This document shows, in pieces, positions 34,600 through 47,119 of a stretch of DNA of 64,000 bases; the first letter of the stretch is position 1; each line of letters opens with the position of its first letter. The translations under genes and the position numbers were made by a program. The stretch is from Portulaca oleracea. Its lineage: Eukaryota > Streptophyta > Magnoliopsida > Caryophyllales > Portulacaceae. The notes beneath the pieces were generated by a model. It saw nothing but the letters and a program-made list of their open reading frames with translations. It searched no databases and had not been told where the DNA came from. The stretch covers positions 15,747,001-15,811,000 of the forward strand of contig CM055876.1 of assembly GCA_029582165.1 (NCBI GenBank), given 5' to 3'.

Positions 34600-34930
34600 G
34601 TTTGAAAGACAAAACTGAGTTGTCAGGACCTTAATGAGTTCGCTCCCCCTCAATCAGTGCATGAGGGATGGCGGAGGTCTCAAAGGCGAGATGCATTTCC
34701 ACAATATCCCCCTTGATACAACATCTAGAATATTTTAGAGGTCGTCTAGAAATCTGCAACTCTTGATAAACTTATTAATACTAAGAGAGAGTCCTCCCCC
34801 TCAATTCATGCCACAAGTAAGTTAGATCAATGAAAGGTTTACAGAAGACAAACCTCACAGTTTGTGCTTGTTGCTTTCACTATCCCCCGCGATCTTTTCC
34901 ACAGAGCGGTTAGTTTCTTCTTGAGTGGAC

Positions 34931-34946
34931 CTGCTCTGATACAATT
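34931..34946 (-). promoter_or_regulatory. Primer-binding site, decayed tRNA-iMet type
   Basis: Minus strand reads AATTGTATCAGAGCAG directly after the 5' LTR; one base differs from TGGTATCAGAGC. Confidence 0.75.
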
Positions 34947-35913
34947 TGTTGGGACCCCTGAAGGGGGGTGAATAGGTCTGATACAGAGTTCTTCACATAT
35001 AAACATAAAGACGTTAATAGCACTTGAATGAACTGAATAATACTTCTTTATTAGATAAACGTTGAGGTACAATAGAAATAGAGGAGGTTAGGGAACTTAG
35101 CAGAATCAGGACAGTGAGGTCCTTGATGACTGCTTACATGGACAGAAACTGAGGTTCAGTTTCTGTTGAGGGGCCTCACAGACGAGGCTTGTGATGAGGG
35201 GCCTCACAGATGAGGCAGAGAGAAGGGACCTCACAGACGAGGCTTCACAGTTGAATCAGAGAGGAGAGACCTCACAGACGAGGCTTCACAGCTGAGGCAG
35301 AGAGGAGGGGCCTCACAGACGAGGCAGAGAAGAGGGGCCTCACAGACGAGGCAGAGAAGAACATGACGGAATACAATGGATATCAAACTCACAAAGCCGT
35401 AGTGCTTCAAGGCTTTGCTACACAAGACCTCACCACCATAGTTGGCTACACAACTCACCAAGAACCTTGGTTACACCTCACCAGAAGTACCTTACTGGCT
35501 ACATTTCTCACCAAGGTTTCATTGGCTACACTCAGAAATCTCACACGATTTCCTACACTCGATTATTTGCTTCGAATCGACTAATTCTCCATAGAGGATG
35601 CACAAGACTATTTATAGATTGCTCAATTAAGCTCCAACAGTTTAATCTTCCCTTTCCTTGTTGATTGATACTTTCCTATCTTCACTTGATCTTCAACCTT
35701 CAATTATTTGGAAACTTGTGGGATTGCCTTTCTAAAAGAGAAAGTGTATAAATCAGTGTGAATCATCTAGTTAATATTCAGATATAGTGAGATAATATAT
35801 GTTAGGATACTTCCCTGATTTAGTTGTGATTTTATTCTTTCAAACAAAACTAACGACAGTGCTGGAGGACCTCAACGACAGTGGTTAAGTTGGAGGTCCT
35901 CACAGTTTCTACA
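34947..35913 (-). repeat. 5' LTR of the small LTR element
   Basis: 967 bp, collinear with the other LTR. Minus-strand start TGTAGAAACTGTGAGG, end CCCCTTCAGGGGTCCCAACA. Confidence 0.85.
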
Positions 35914-35918
35914 TCCTC

Positions 35919-36151
35919 TATCATCCCTCCTTTCCACGTTGTGTCATCATAGTTTATTAAATCCCCCACAGTTAACCATCGTGCCTTTAACTTCATTGGG
36001 GTAGCAAGTTTGAACAATGTTGGGTGAGGCAACCATTTTTCTTCCCAAATATTCAAGCATCTCCCATCCCCATCTACTCATCTCAACCCCTTGTTCACAA
36101 CAGTCTCCACGTGAAACTGGGTCTGCTGCCTAGTAATGCCTTGAGCATCAG
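35919..36151 (-). pseudogene. LINE RT C-terminal region, middle piece
   Basis: On the minus strand: ALLGSRPSFTWR near 36145-36105, then after a frame change DGDGRCLNIWEEKWLPHPTLFKLATP and LTVGDLINYDDTTWKGGMIEDV. These match L1-like LGS.PS.TWRSI...GDG..I.IW...WLP and V.DLI......W. It is flanked by the small LTR element and the SIRE-like copia. Confidence 0.75.
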
Positions 36152-37067
36152 TGTAGAATCCATCTTAATACAGATAGAAGGTCTTTGGCCTTAAGCATCC
36201 CAAGGACATTCATCATCCAGCACCTCAAGGACGTCTAGCACAGATGCTGCGTTTTGACGTGAAAGACAAAAGGAGCAAAAATCAAGGAAGTTTTCTGGAA
36301 ACAACATTATCTGTTTTCTCCATCCTTTGTCTAACCAGACTAATCGATTGCCACTATTTTTATTGTAGAAAACAATCGAGCAAGAAATTGGAAAGAAAAT
36401 TAAGGTGCAAGTTCCGGATATCTCGCAAACAAGGAAAGAAGACTGAAGCACAATTGGAAGGAAAGGCGAAGCCAAAGAAAGGAAGAATCCGACATAATTA
36501 AATCTCAACGACTCTATTCTACTATCAACTTATAAATAGAAGACATAGAGATTGAAGAAAAACCAATGATTCCATGAAAGCAATCGGGTGTTCAAAAGAG
36601 AGAATTGGTTTTTGTGTTTTGCTTGAATTCTTTCTTCGAGTAGAGAGAAGAGTGTTTTTGTGAGAAGTTTGATTGAGTGTAATCAATTCCTTCACGGACT
36701 TAGGTTTTGATTTTTGCTCTTGTAATCGATTCCTAGAAGGACTTAGGATCGATTTGTGTTTACACCAAATTTGTGCTTAGTGGGTGTTTTTCAGAAATTA
36801 TTTGAAGTGTCCTCTGCAAGGCACTTGGTTATTCTGTAAACCTAAGGACATTTACCTTAGGCAAGTTCAGTTTGCATTTTGTTCCATTGAAATAAAGGAG
36901 GTTATTATATTTTTGTTTATTGTCCTTTGTTTCAAGTTTTAAGTTTATTTTGAATTATCTTAAGTTGAATCTTAATCTGAATAGATTAAGACCCTAACGT
37001 CCTTTACTAGTGAATATTTGTGCAGAAATTTTCATAACCCTATTCACCCCCCTCTAGGGTTCTTTTA
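36152..37067 (+). repeat. 5' LTR of the SIRE-like element
   Basis: 916 bp starting TGTAGAATCC. TATA box TATAAATAGA at 36531. The terminal CA is mutated to TA (37066-37067), while the 3' LTR retains CA. Confidence 0.85.
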
Positions 37068-37069
37068 AT

Positions 37070-37081
37070 TGGTATCAGAGC
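37070..37081 (+). promoter_or_regulatory. Primer-binding site, tRNA-iMet type
   Basis: TGGTATCAGAGC two bases after the LTR. Confidence 0.9.
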
Positions 37082-37126
37082 TCGGTCCACTAAAGATCAA
37101 AGACTAATCGCTCTGTGGCAAAGATC

Positions 37127-38460
37127 ATGGGAGATCATAATATGGGTGAATTAAGTCAAGGACGTTCATGGAACAGATCACCTTTGCTAATAGGTGATAA
37201 CTATAGAGTTTGAAAACGCCAATTGGAGATCTTCTTGCGAAATCAAGATGAGGACATTTGGGACATTATCAACAAAGAAAATTATCCTACCCCATGCAAG
37301 ACTGTTGAGGGAACGCAAGTTGACAAAGAAAGATTAGAGTATACAAATGAGGAAAAAGAAAAAGCAAAGAAAAATACTTAAGCTCATTATCTTTTAATGT
37401 GCAGTCTTAACTCTAACGAATTTGAAAGAGTGTCTACTATTGATACAGCTAAATAGATATGAGATTATTTGGTCACAACCTATGAAGGAACAAATTAAGT
37501 GAAAAAGCCCAAGATCAACATACTGGTTCAAAAGTATGAAGGTTTCAAGACGGAGGAAAACGAATCTGTTGAGTCAATGTTCAAAAGATTCAGTGCAATA
37601 ATCAACCATCTCAAATCTCTTGGGAAAACCTATTCCAATGAAGAACATGTAAACAAGGTCCTTCAGTGTCTGCCTAGACACAAATGAGGACCAAAAGTGA
37701 CGGCTATAGAAGAAGCCTAAGATTTAGAGACCTTAAAGCTTGAAGAGTTGATAGGCAAACTCCTTGCTCATGAGATACGTTTATCTAAAGGCAGCCAAAC
37801 AAAGGAGATTGCTCTCAAAAGCACAAAAGAACCAGAGGAAGAATCAGAGGATGATGATGAAGAAACTATGGCCATGTTAGCCAAAGGCTTCAAACGCCTC
37901 TATAGAAGATATCCAAGATTTCGGGCTACTTGAAAGGATCACCCTCCAAAAAGGCATCACCCAAAGGTAAAACACCAATTAAAGATGAAAATGAAAATAG
38001 ATGTTTTGCTTATGGTGCAACAGATCATATGGTGAGAGAATGTCCTCACGTAAAGAAAGCTAAGGAGCAAAGTGATTCTAGAGGAAAGAGATTCAACAAG
38101 AAAGCTATGGTGGCCACCTAGAGTGATAGCGACTATAGTGAAAGTGAAAGTGATTCTGATGAAATTGCGAATCTATGTCTCATGGAGAAGGACCTTGATG
38201 AAGCAGAAACCAGTGATGATGATGAGGTATTTACTAGCCTCTTTCTTAAATGCAATGAAAAAACTCAAAAATAAAGATTACTTACTCTGCTTGATTACAT
38301 TGCAACCCTTACTGATAAAATTTGTTATCTCGCTAGAATTAATGAAACAAATACCAAAACTATAGCAACTCAACATGAGATAATCCAGAATCTTACCACA
38401 GATAATACCAGTCTAAGAAATGAAGTGCTTCAAAACTGAAAAGAGCTAAATCTCATTCTC
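37127..38460 (+). pseudogene. Copia gag, broken
   Basis: First ATG after the primer site (37127, MGDHN). Recognisable parts: LEIFLRNQDEDIWDII, SLNSNEFERVSTIDTAK, VQKYEGFKTEENESVESMFKRFSAIINHLKSLGK, and the zinc knuckle at about 38000-38045. The knuckle reads C-F-A-Y-G-A-T-D-H-M-V-R-E-C, so its second Cys is Tyr. In-frame stops occur near 37213, 37379, 37454, 37496, 37685, 37718, 37931 and 38119. An acidic Ser/Asp-rich tail follows. Gag would form the virus-like particle. Confidence 0.8.
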
Positions 38461-39996
38461 AACCAAGAAATGAACCAAGTTCATTCTATCCTTCACTCTG
38501 ATAACAAAACCTCCACAGATAAACCCGTTTCACCAAGAGTTAAACCAAAAACCTTGCCTCTTCATAAACCTACAAGTGCACCAAAAGTCAAACCAAAAAC
38601 CAAAACTATGTGGGTACCAAAGAAACCAGACAGACAAAGTACCTCTCAAAACACAGAACCTACGTCCAAAAGATCCAGTCCAAAGGAAGGTATAATGTCC
38701 TTCAGTGCAGGTATGTCACAGGTCTCACAACGACCTTTGGTATTTGGACAGCGGATGTTCGAGACATATGACTGGAGATCCAACCAAATTCAGAGAACTC
38801 AAGGACAACAAGAGTGGAAAGGTCACATTTGGAGATAAAAGCCAAGGGAGGATCCTTGGAGTCGGCAAGGTCGGTAAGGACTCAATAAATTATATAAATG
38901 ATGTATATTTTGTAGAAGATCTAGAGTACAATCTTTTAAGTATTTCTCAGTTTTGTGACAAAGGATACAAAGTTTGGTTCAATAAGAATTCCTGTGTTGT
39001 TGAAAAAGAGTCACATGAGATTGTCCTTAAAGGACATTAGATGAACAATGTGTATGTTATTAACCTTAATGACCCTATGACCAATGACCTTACCTGTCTT
39101 AGAGCTGCATCAGATGAGTCTTGGATATGGCATCGTAGATTAGGGCATGTTAACATGAAGACCCTTCAGAAACTAAAACTCCTAGGGCTAGTTAGGGGAC
39201 TACCATCACACAACTTCATTCGTGACAAATTATGTAAAGCATGCACCAAGGGAAAACAGACCAGAACCTCCTTTAAGCCTCTGACTCAAGTTACTACCTT
39301 TAGATGTCCAGAATTATTGCATATGGATCTATGTAGACCAATACCATACAAAAGTCTAGGAGGACGGTCATATATACTAGTAATTGTTGATGATACTTAA
39401 GATTTACCTGGGTTTTATTCTTGAAGGATAAGACGGAAGCAATCCTTGTGTTTGAAAAGCTATACAGACTGCTCAAGGTCCTTACAGGTCTAACCTTACT
39501 ATCGATAAGGATAGATCATGGAAAAGAATTTGATAATCAAGACCAATTTGGCAAGTTCTGTGATCAAGAAAGTGTTACCCACAACTTTTCTGCCCCAAGA
39601 CCACAACAAAATGGTATAGTTGAAAGGAAGAATCGAACACTCGAGAACATGGCAAGAACAATCATCTGCGAGAATGATCTGTCCCTATTCCTTTGGGCTG
39701 AGATTATAAATGCATCAAATTATATTCTCAACAGATGTACCATAAGGTCCTTCATGAAGAAAACACCATACGAGTTATTCAAAATCAAAACACCCAACAT
39801 ACCTCACCTCAAGGCCATTGGATGCAAGTGTTTCATACACAACAATGGTAAGAAAGCTCTAAGTAAATTTGAACCGAGAAGTGAAGAAGGGATCCTAGTA
39901 GGATACTCCTTATCCAGTAAGGCCTAAAGAGTCTGTGTAAAAGCATCCAAAAGGGTGGAAGAGTCCATTCATGTAATCTTTGATGAGTCTCCCACC
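38461..39996 (+). pseudogene. Copia protease and integrase, broken
   Basis: Protease: LWYLDSGCSRHMTGD near 38722-38765 holds the catalytic D-S-G. The GAG-pre-integrase part (WIWHRRLGHVNMKTL, CKACTKGKQ, about 39120-39265) keeps the HHCC zinc site. The catalytic triad residues of integrase are all visible: HMDL (about 39320), IDHG (about 39512) and GIVERKNR (about 39615). Stops occur at 39038, 39398 and 39925, so the three frames 38705-39040, 39041-39400 and 39421-39927 are pieces of one polyprotein. Confidence 0.85.
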
Positions 39997-40008
39997 TTAT
40001 CTACATAA

Positions 40009-41839
40009 ATGTCCTCCATAAAGTTTCAAATTCATCAAGAAGATGAAGATGAGGACACTACTCGCATCTTTCAGCAAAGTCCTCCTCCACAAAATGAAGA
40101 ACCTCCTCCAAGAGATGAACCAGAAACACCTGCACAACCAGATTCAGAACAGGAGGAAGCGGTTAATGATAATCAAGGGCCTTCACAAGAAGAAAATCCT
40201 CCAAATTCTGCTGGCTCAATGCCAACTATTTCTGAGGATCCCCCAAGGACCTTCAGGTTCAAACCTTCTTATCCAGCAGACAACCTTCTATCAGGTTTGG
40301 ATACAGGTATTAGAACACGCTCTTCTCTTAGAAACTTTTGTGCCTTCCATGCATTTGTTTCGCAGGTTGAGCCAAGTGGACCTGAAGAGGCACTAAAGAA
40401 CAGCAACTGGATACTTGCTATGCAAGAAGAGCTCAACCAGTTTGAAAGAAATAAAGTCTGGAAGCTTGTCCCGCGACCAAAACACCATCCTATTATTGGT
40501 GTAAAGTGGGTCTTTCGAAACAAATTAGATGAGCATGGCACCATCACAAGAAACAAGGCCAGGCTAGTCGCTAAAGGATACAATCAAGAAGAGGCCATTG
40601 ACTATGAAGAGACTTTTGCCCTACTAGAGGCCATTCGAATACTTCTAGCCTATGCATCATAAACTCACATGAAGTTGTACCAAATGGATGTGAAAAGTGC
40701 CTTCCTAAATGGACATTTAAAAGAAGAAGTCTATGTTGAACAACCTCAAGGATTCGAACAAGAAGATCCAGATACTCATGTCTACAAGCTTCAAAAGGCC
40801 CTTATGGGCTCAAGCAAGCTCCCAGAGCTTGGTATGAAAGACTAAGCTCATTTCTTCTGGAGAATGGATTCAAAAGAGGTCTCATAGACAAAACTCTCTT
40901 CATCAAAACCTCAGGTCAGGATTCTATTATAACTCAAGTTTATGTAGATGACATTATATTTGGTGCTACTAATGAAAATCTAGTGAAGGACTTCTCTGAC
41001 CTTATGAGCAAGGAATTTGAGATGAGTCTCGTAGGAGAACTTAGCTTCTTCCTTAGCTTACAAATCAAACAAAACAATGATGGCATCTTTCTCAATTAAA
41101 GTAAGTATGTCAAAGAACTTTTGAAGAAATATGGTCTTGAGAATGCCAAGCACTGCAGTACCCCAATGTCCTCAACACTAAACTTGATCAGGATCAAACT
41201 GGTAAGGCCATTCCTGACAAACAATATCGAGGTATGATTGGATCTCTCCTTTACATAACTGCTAGTTGCCCAGACATAATGTTTAGTTTTTGTTTGTGTG
41301 CTCGGTTTCAAACTGCTCCCAAAGAATCTCACTTGATTGCTGTCAAAAGGATATTGAGATATCTTGCAGGTACCAAGGACCTTGGACTATGGTATCCCAG
41401 AAACAACTCCCTTCATCTCATTGGGTATACAGATGCAGACTTTGCTGGATCAAGAACTGATCGAAAAAGCACCTCTGAAGGTTCCCAAATGTTAGGTGTA
41501 TCCTTGATATCTTGGCAATCAAAAAAGCAAAATGCAATTGCCCTCTCCACAGCAGAAGCTGAATACATAGCAGCAGGCGCTTGTTGTTCACAAATTTTGT
41601 GGATCAAACAGCAGATGAAGGACTTTGGAGTAGAACTCTCAGATATTTCAATCAAGTGCGACAATCAAAGCGCCATTCAAATCATAAAGACACCACTTCA
41701 TAAGACATTACACTTGACTTTGTTCCTATTCATCAGCAACTGGCAGACATTTTCACCAAGGCTCTTCCCAGAGGACAATTCATCACCAATAGAAGAGCTT
41801 GGTATGTTACAACCAGATGACCAGTTGAGGGGGTGCTAG
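40009..41839 (+). pseudogene. Copia RT and RNase H, copy 1
   Basis: Linker rich in Pro/Glu, then RT motifs [45 protein letters not shown] and YVDDIIFG (about 40940), followed by RNase H with YTDADFAGS, STAEAEYIAAGACC and CDNQSAI. Breaks: TAA after LAYAS (about 40660), frameshift near 40815, stop near 41098, frameshift near 41165, and loss of about 20 residues after TPLHKT (about 41705). Most are shared with copy 2. Confidence 0.85.
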
Positions 41840-42454
41840 CATTCTCCCTTCCAGGGGGGGCTAAGGACCTCTACCTTCAGGTAAGCTCCTTCTTTATTCA
41901 CTCATAGAGGTCCTTGACACTGTTGTCCTGGAACCACATTGAGCATCTCTTACATAAAAACCCTGGCATACGGTTGAACTGGCAGTTCCCTAATAACTGT
42001 TAAGTACAACTGATTTTTCATTTTTATTATTAAAAAAACAAAAAAAAATTCTTCGTTTTGTTCATTTCTTTCTTTCCATCTTTTCAAAATATCCTTTCCT
42101 TTTACCCACTCACTGTCATTTCATCCCTTCTCACACGTTTTTCTTTTTTCACTCCTCGGTTTTCAAACTTTTTCAAATCTTTTTCTCACTCTCCTTAATT
42201 AACCACATACCATCATATCTACACCCAACCATCAATCTTAATTCTCCTCTTCCCCATATCACTTTCCCTCGTCTCTCTCTCATTCCTTAAATTGCTCCCC
42301 TCTTCCTAAAACTAATCCACTCCTCTTTTCACCAAATGTCTCTTTGTAACTCTCCGCCTCTCTTCTTCTTACTCCACACCTCCCATCACTACCTCTACAG
42401 TCTCCATCATGAACTCTTCTCCCCACCTCTGAATTCCATCTCCCACTTTTCACC
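41840..42454 (+). other. Untranslated spacer between pol and the third ORF
   Basis: Pyrimidine-rich sequence (TTTCTTTC, CTCTTCC) upstream of ATG 42455. The same stretch recurs at 45356-45968. Possibly it serves as an intron/acceptor or a leader for the third ORF; inferred only. Confidence 0.5.
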
Positions 42455-43620
42455 ATGAAGAAACGACCTGCTCAAAAGAACATTGCCCCCATACCTACCT
42501 CTGGAGTTGCAAAACGACTCCGTTCCAGCAAAACCTCCTCAAATCCACCCGACTCAAACCAATCTCATCCATCTTCCTCAGACGCTCTCACTGTTCATCC
42601 CCAACATCAGGCCATTCTATCTCTTACCATCGAGCAACGACTTCAAAACCTTGAAAAGCGTCACATTCTATGTTGTGAGAATGTCGACCTCGACTCCCTC
42701 ATCCCCATTTTGCCATCCTTCGCCACTCTGAAAGATCTGGGATGTTCCTCGTTCTTCGACTGCGAACCAGAAATATATCCCTCTCTTGTCATTCAGTTTT
42801 ATGCTAATCTCATTCCGAACTCTTCCAAACCATCCATTCAAACTTCTGTCACTGGAGTAGACATTTTTCTCAACCCGTCCCAAATTGAGCGCATTCTACA
42901 CCTCAACCCGAATCCCACCAAACAACCTCTGTCCCTTCCCTCTAAACCCAAGCAAGAACTTCGCTGTCAGTTTGCCCGTTCTGCAGAGCTTCAGAACACT
43001 CAATATACTGGCTTGACCTCTAAACCCATGTTTCTTTACTATACCCTTGTTCGAACCATCCTACCCAGAGGAACTAACAAACAAACCATCAACGAAGCTT
43101 GTGCATCTTTTCTCCTGAATGTCCTTCATGATTGCCATCCTGAAATAGGGGAACTGGTCATTCACCACTTTATAAGAGTTGCATCCTTTACCTCTGGCCC
43201 CTTGCCCTATGGGAACCTTCTCACCAAGATTTTCCGCCACTGCGGTGTTTCCTTGGAAGTTGCTGAGAAATCCTCCTTCACCTTGCCCACGATTGACACA
43301 TCTCTCCTATCCACCCTTGGATATCAGCTGCAACCAAATGGCGTGTGGCTACATAGTGATGAGATCAAGGCAGTTGAGGCCTCCAGTTCCGCCCCGCAGC
43401 AACAAAAGATGCCCAAGCTGCGCTGCAAGGTAAAATTGCCAGCCTCCAAAATACAGTGCAGAACCTGCAGCAGGAGATCTCGGCAATTCAACAGGAGGTG
43501 AAGGCCCTTCGGGCCATTCGCACTGAACTGGGCACTGCAGCAGCTGTTCTGAAGGACATCGTTGGATCCAGCACACCCCCAATTCCAGCTTCTTCTACAA
43601 CATCCTCACTCCCAACAACA
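42455..43620 (+). pseudogene. Third ORF of the SIRE-like element, copy 1
   Basis: 348-aa frame from ATG 42455 (MKKRPAQKN). It has a basic, Ser/Pro-rich N-terminus, then a globular part with YPSLVIQFYANLIP, VTGVDIFLNPSQIERILHL and INEACASFLLNVLHD. This resembles the 'putative plant transposon protein' domain that many plant retrotransposons encode outside pol. After a frameshift near 43440 a heptad-like coiled coil follows (LQQEISAIQQEVKALRAIRTEL). In SIRE-type elements the ORF in this place is often called env-like, but I see no convincing membrane segment here. The role is unknown. Confidence 0.65.
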
Positions 43621-43733
43621 GATGAAGAGATGAACCAGAAACACCTGCACAACCAGATTCAGAACAGGAGGAAGCGGTTAATGATAATCAAGGGCCTTCA
43701 CAAGAAGAAAATTTTCCAAATTCTTCTGGCTCA

Positions 43734-45355
43734 ATGCCAACTATTTCTGAGGATCCCCCAAGGACCTTCAGGTTCAAACCTTCTTATCCAGCAGACAACC
43801 TTCTATCAGGTTTGGATACAGGTATTAGAACACGCTCTTCTCTTAGAAACTTTTGTGCCTTCCATGCATTTGTTTCGCAGGTTGAGCCAAGTGGACCTGA
43901 AGAGGCACTAAAGAACAACAACTGGATACTTGCTATGCAAGAAAAGCACAACCAGTTTGAAAGAAATAAAGTCTGGAAGCTTGTCCCGCGACCAAAACAC
44001 CATCCTGTTATTGGTGTAAAGTGGGTCTTTCGAAACAAATTAGATGAGCATGGCACCATCACAAGAAACAAGGCCAGGCTAGTCGCTAAAGGATACAATC
44101 AAGAAGAGGCCATTGACTATGAAGAGACTTTTGCCCTACGAGAGGCCATTCGAATACTTCTAGCCTATGCATCATAAACTCACATGAAGTTGTACCAAAT
44201 GGATGTGAAAAGTGCCTTCCTAAATGGACATCTAAAAGAAGAAGTCTATGTTGAACAACCTCAAGGATTCGAACAAGAAGATCCAGATACTCATGTCTAC
44301 AAGCTTCAAAAGGCCCTTATGGGCTCAAGCTAGCTCCCAAAGCTTGGTATGAAAGACTAAGCTCATTTCTTCTGGAGAATGGATTCAAAAGAGGTCTCAA
44401 AGACAAAACTCTCTTCATCAAAACCTCAGGTCAGGATTCTATTATAACTCAAGTTTATGTAGATGACATTATATTTGGTGCTACTAATGAAAATCTAGTG
44501 AAGGACTTCTCTGACCTTATGAGCAAGGAATTTGAGATGAGTCTCGTAGGAGAACTTAGCTTCTTCCTTAGCTTACAAATCAAACAAAACAATGATGGCA
44601 TCTTTCTCAATTAAAGTAAGTATGTCAAAGAACTTTTGAAGAAATATGGTCTTGAGAATGCCAAGCTGCAGCATTCCCAATGTCCTCAACACTAAAACTT
44701 GATCAGGATCAAACTGGTAAGGCCATTCCTGACAAACAATATCGAGGTATGATTGGATCTCTCCTTTACATAACTGCTAGTTGCCTAGACATAATGTTTA
44801 GTTTTTGTTTGTGTGCTCGGTTTCAAACTGCTCCCAAAGAATCTCACTTGATTGCTGTCAAAAGGATATTGAGATATCTTGCAGGTACCAAGGACCTTGG
44901 ACTATGGTATCCCAGAAACAACTCCTTCATCTCATTGGGTATACAGGATCAGGACTTTCTTTGGATCAAGAACTGATCGAAAAAGCACCTCTGAAGGTTC
45001 CCAAATGTTAGGTGTATCCTTGATATCTTGGCAATCAAAAAAGCAAAATGCAATTGCCCTCTCCACAGCAGAAGCTGAATACATAGCAGCAGGCGCTTGT
45101 TGTTCACAAATTTTGTGGATCAAACAGCAGATGAAGGACTTTGGAGTAGAACTCTCAGATATTTCAATCAAGTGCGACAATCAAAGCGCCATTCAAATCA
45201 TAAAGACACCACTTCATAAGACATTACACTTGACTTTGTTCCTATTCATCAGCAACTGGCAGACATTTTCACCAAGGCTCTTCCCAGAGGACAATTCATC
45301 ACCAATAGAAGAGCTTGGTATGTTACAACCAGATGACCAGTTGAGGGGGTGCTAG
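43734..45355 (+). pseudogene. Copia RT and RNase H, copy 2
   Basis: Same motifs as copy 1. It shares the stop after LAYAS (about 44175), the stop at about 44613 and the deletion near 45220. Private changes include a TAG near 44330, indels near 44665, and a small rearrangement near 44945 that destroys YTDADFAGS. Confidence 0.85.
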
Positions 45356-45968
45356 CATTCTCCCTTCCAGGGGGGGCTAAGGACCTCTACCTTCAGGTAA
45401 GCTCCTTCTTTATTCACTCATAGAGGTCCTTGACACTTTGTCTGGAACCACATTGAGCATCTCTTACATAAAAACCCTGGCATACGGTTGAACTGGCAGT
45501 TCCCTAATAACTGTTAAGTACAACTGATTTTTCATTTTTATTATTAAAAAAACAAAAAAAAATTCTTCGTTTTGTTCATTTCTTTCTTTCCATCTTTTCA
45601 AAATATCCTTTCCTTTTACCCACTCACTGTCATTTCATCCCTTCTCACACGTTTTTCTTTTTTCACTCCTCGGTTTTCAAACTTTTTCAAATCTTTTTCT
45701 CACTCTCCTTAATTAACCACATACCATCATATCTACACCCAACCATCAATCTTAATTCTCCTCTTCCCCATATCACTTTCCCTCGTCTCTCTCTCATTCC
45801 TTAAATTGCTCCCCTCTTCCTAAAACTAATCCACTCCTCTTTTCACCAAATGTCTCTTTGTAACTCTCCGCCTCTCTTCTTCTTACTCCACACCTCCCAT
45901 CACTACCTCTACTGTCTCCATCATGAACTCTTCTCCCCACCTCTGAATTCCATCTCCCACTTTTCACC

Positions 45969-47119
45969 ATGAAGAAACGACCTGCTCAAAAGAACATTGC
46001 CCCCATACCTACCTCTGGAGTTTCAAAACGACTCCGTTCCAGCAAAACCTCCTCAAATCCACCCGACTCAAACCAATCTCATCCATCTTCCTCAGACGCT
46101 CTCACTGTTCATCCCCAACATCAGGCCATTCTATCTCTTACCATCGAGCAACGACTTCAAAACCTTGAAAAGCGCCATTCTATGTTGTGAGAATGTCGAC
46201 CTCGACTTCATCCCCATTTTGCCATCCTTCGCCACTGAAAGATCTGGGATGTTCCTCGTTCTTCGACTGCGAACCAGAAATATATCCCTCTCTTGTCATT
46301 CAGTTTTATGCTAATCTCATTCCGAACTCTTCCAAACCATCCATTCAAACTTCTGTCACTGGAGTAGACATTTTTCTCAACCCGTCCCAAATTGAGCGCA
46401 TTCTACACCTCAACCCGAATCCCACCAAACAACCTCTGTCCCTTCCCTCTAATCCCAAGCAAGAACTTCGCTGTCAGTTTGCCCGTTCTGCAGAGCTTCA
46501 GAACACTCAATATACTGGCTTGACCTCTAAACCCATGTTTCTTTACTATACCCTTGTTCGAACCATCCTACCCAGAGGAACTAACAAACAAACCATCAAC
46601 GAAGCTTGTGCATCTTTTCTCCTGAATGTCCTTCATGACCGCCATCCTGAAATAGGGGAACTGGTCATTAACCACTTTATAAGAGCTGCATCCTCTACCT
46701 CTGGCCCCTTGCCCTATGGGAACCTTCTCACCAAGATTTTCCGCCACTGCGATGTTTCCTTGGAAGTTGCTGAGAAATCCTCCTTCACCTTGCCCACGAT
46801 TGACACATCTCTCCTATCCACCCTTGGATATCAGCTGCAACCAAATGGCGTGTGGCTACATAGTGATGAGATCAAGGCAGTTGAGGCCTCCAGTTCCGCC
46901 CCGCAGCAACAAAAGATGCCCAAGCTGCGCTGCAAGGTAAAATTGCCAGCCTCCAAAATACAGTGCAGAACCTGCAGCAGGAGATCTCGGCAATTCAACA
47001 GAGGTGGCTCCCGGGCCATTCGCAAACTGGCACTGCGGTATTGCGAAGGACATCGTTGGATCCAGCACACCCCCAATTCCAGCTTCTTCTACAACATCCT
47101 CACTCCCAACAGCAGATGA
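45969..47119 (+). pseudogene. Third ORF of the SIRE-like element, copy 2
   Basis: The ATG at 45969 opens 73 codons that end at a frameshift and stop near 46190. The rest is open in another frame to 47119. A few deletions (near 46173, 46208, 46240) separate it from copy 1. The coiled-coil part is also altered near 47000-47045. Confidence 0.65.

Larger units (their letters stand above)
33632..35913 (-). mobile_element. Small coding-less LTR element (TRIM/SMART-like, large LTRs)
   Basis: Two direct repeats of 954 bp (33632-34585) and 967 bp (34947-35913) are flanked by a perfect TCCTC duplication (33627-33631, 35914-35918). The 361-bp interior has no ORF. On the minus strand a tRNA-iMet-like primer site adjoins the right repeat and a purine tract adjoins the left one, which sets the orientation. 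It sits in the LINE. Confidence 0.9.
40111..43625 (+). repeat. Internal tandem duplication, unit 1
   Basis: 3515 bp from AGAGATGAACC in the pol linker to CAACAGATGA in the third ORF; repeated as 43626-47119. Confidence 0.9.
43626..47119 (+). repeat. Internal tandem duplication, unit 2
   Basis: 3494 bp, nearly identical to 40111-43625 with scattered substitutions and small indels. The junction joins the third ORF (CAACAGATGA) to the pol linker (AGAGATGAACC); GATGA is present at both breakpoints. Confidence 0.9.

Noticed and set aside
42455..43501. Retroviral-type envelope gene
   Set aside because: Position fits the so-called env-like ORF of SIRE elements, but no convincing signal peptide or membrane segment is visible; it is kept as an ORF of unknown role.
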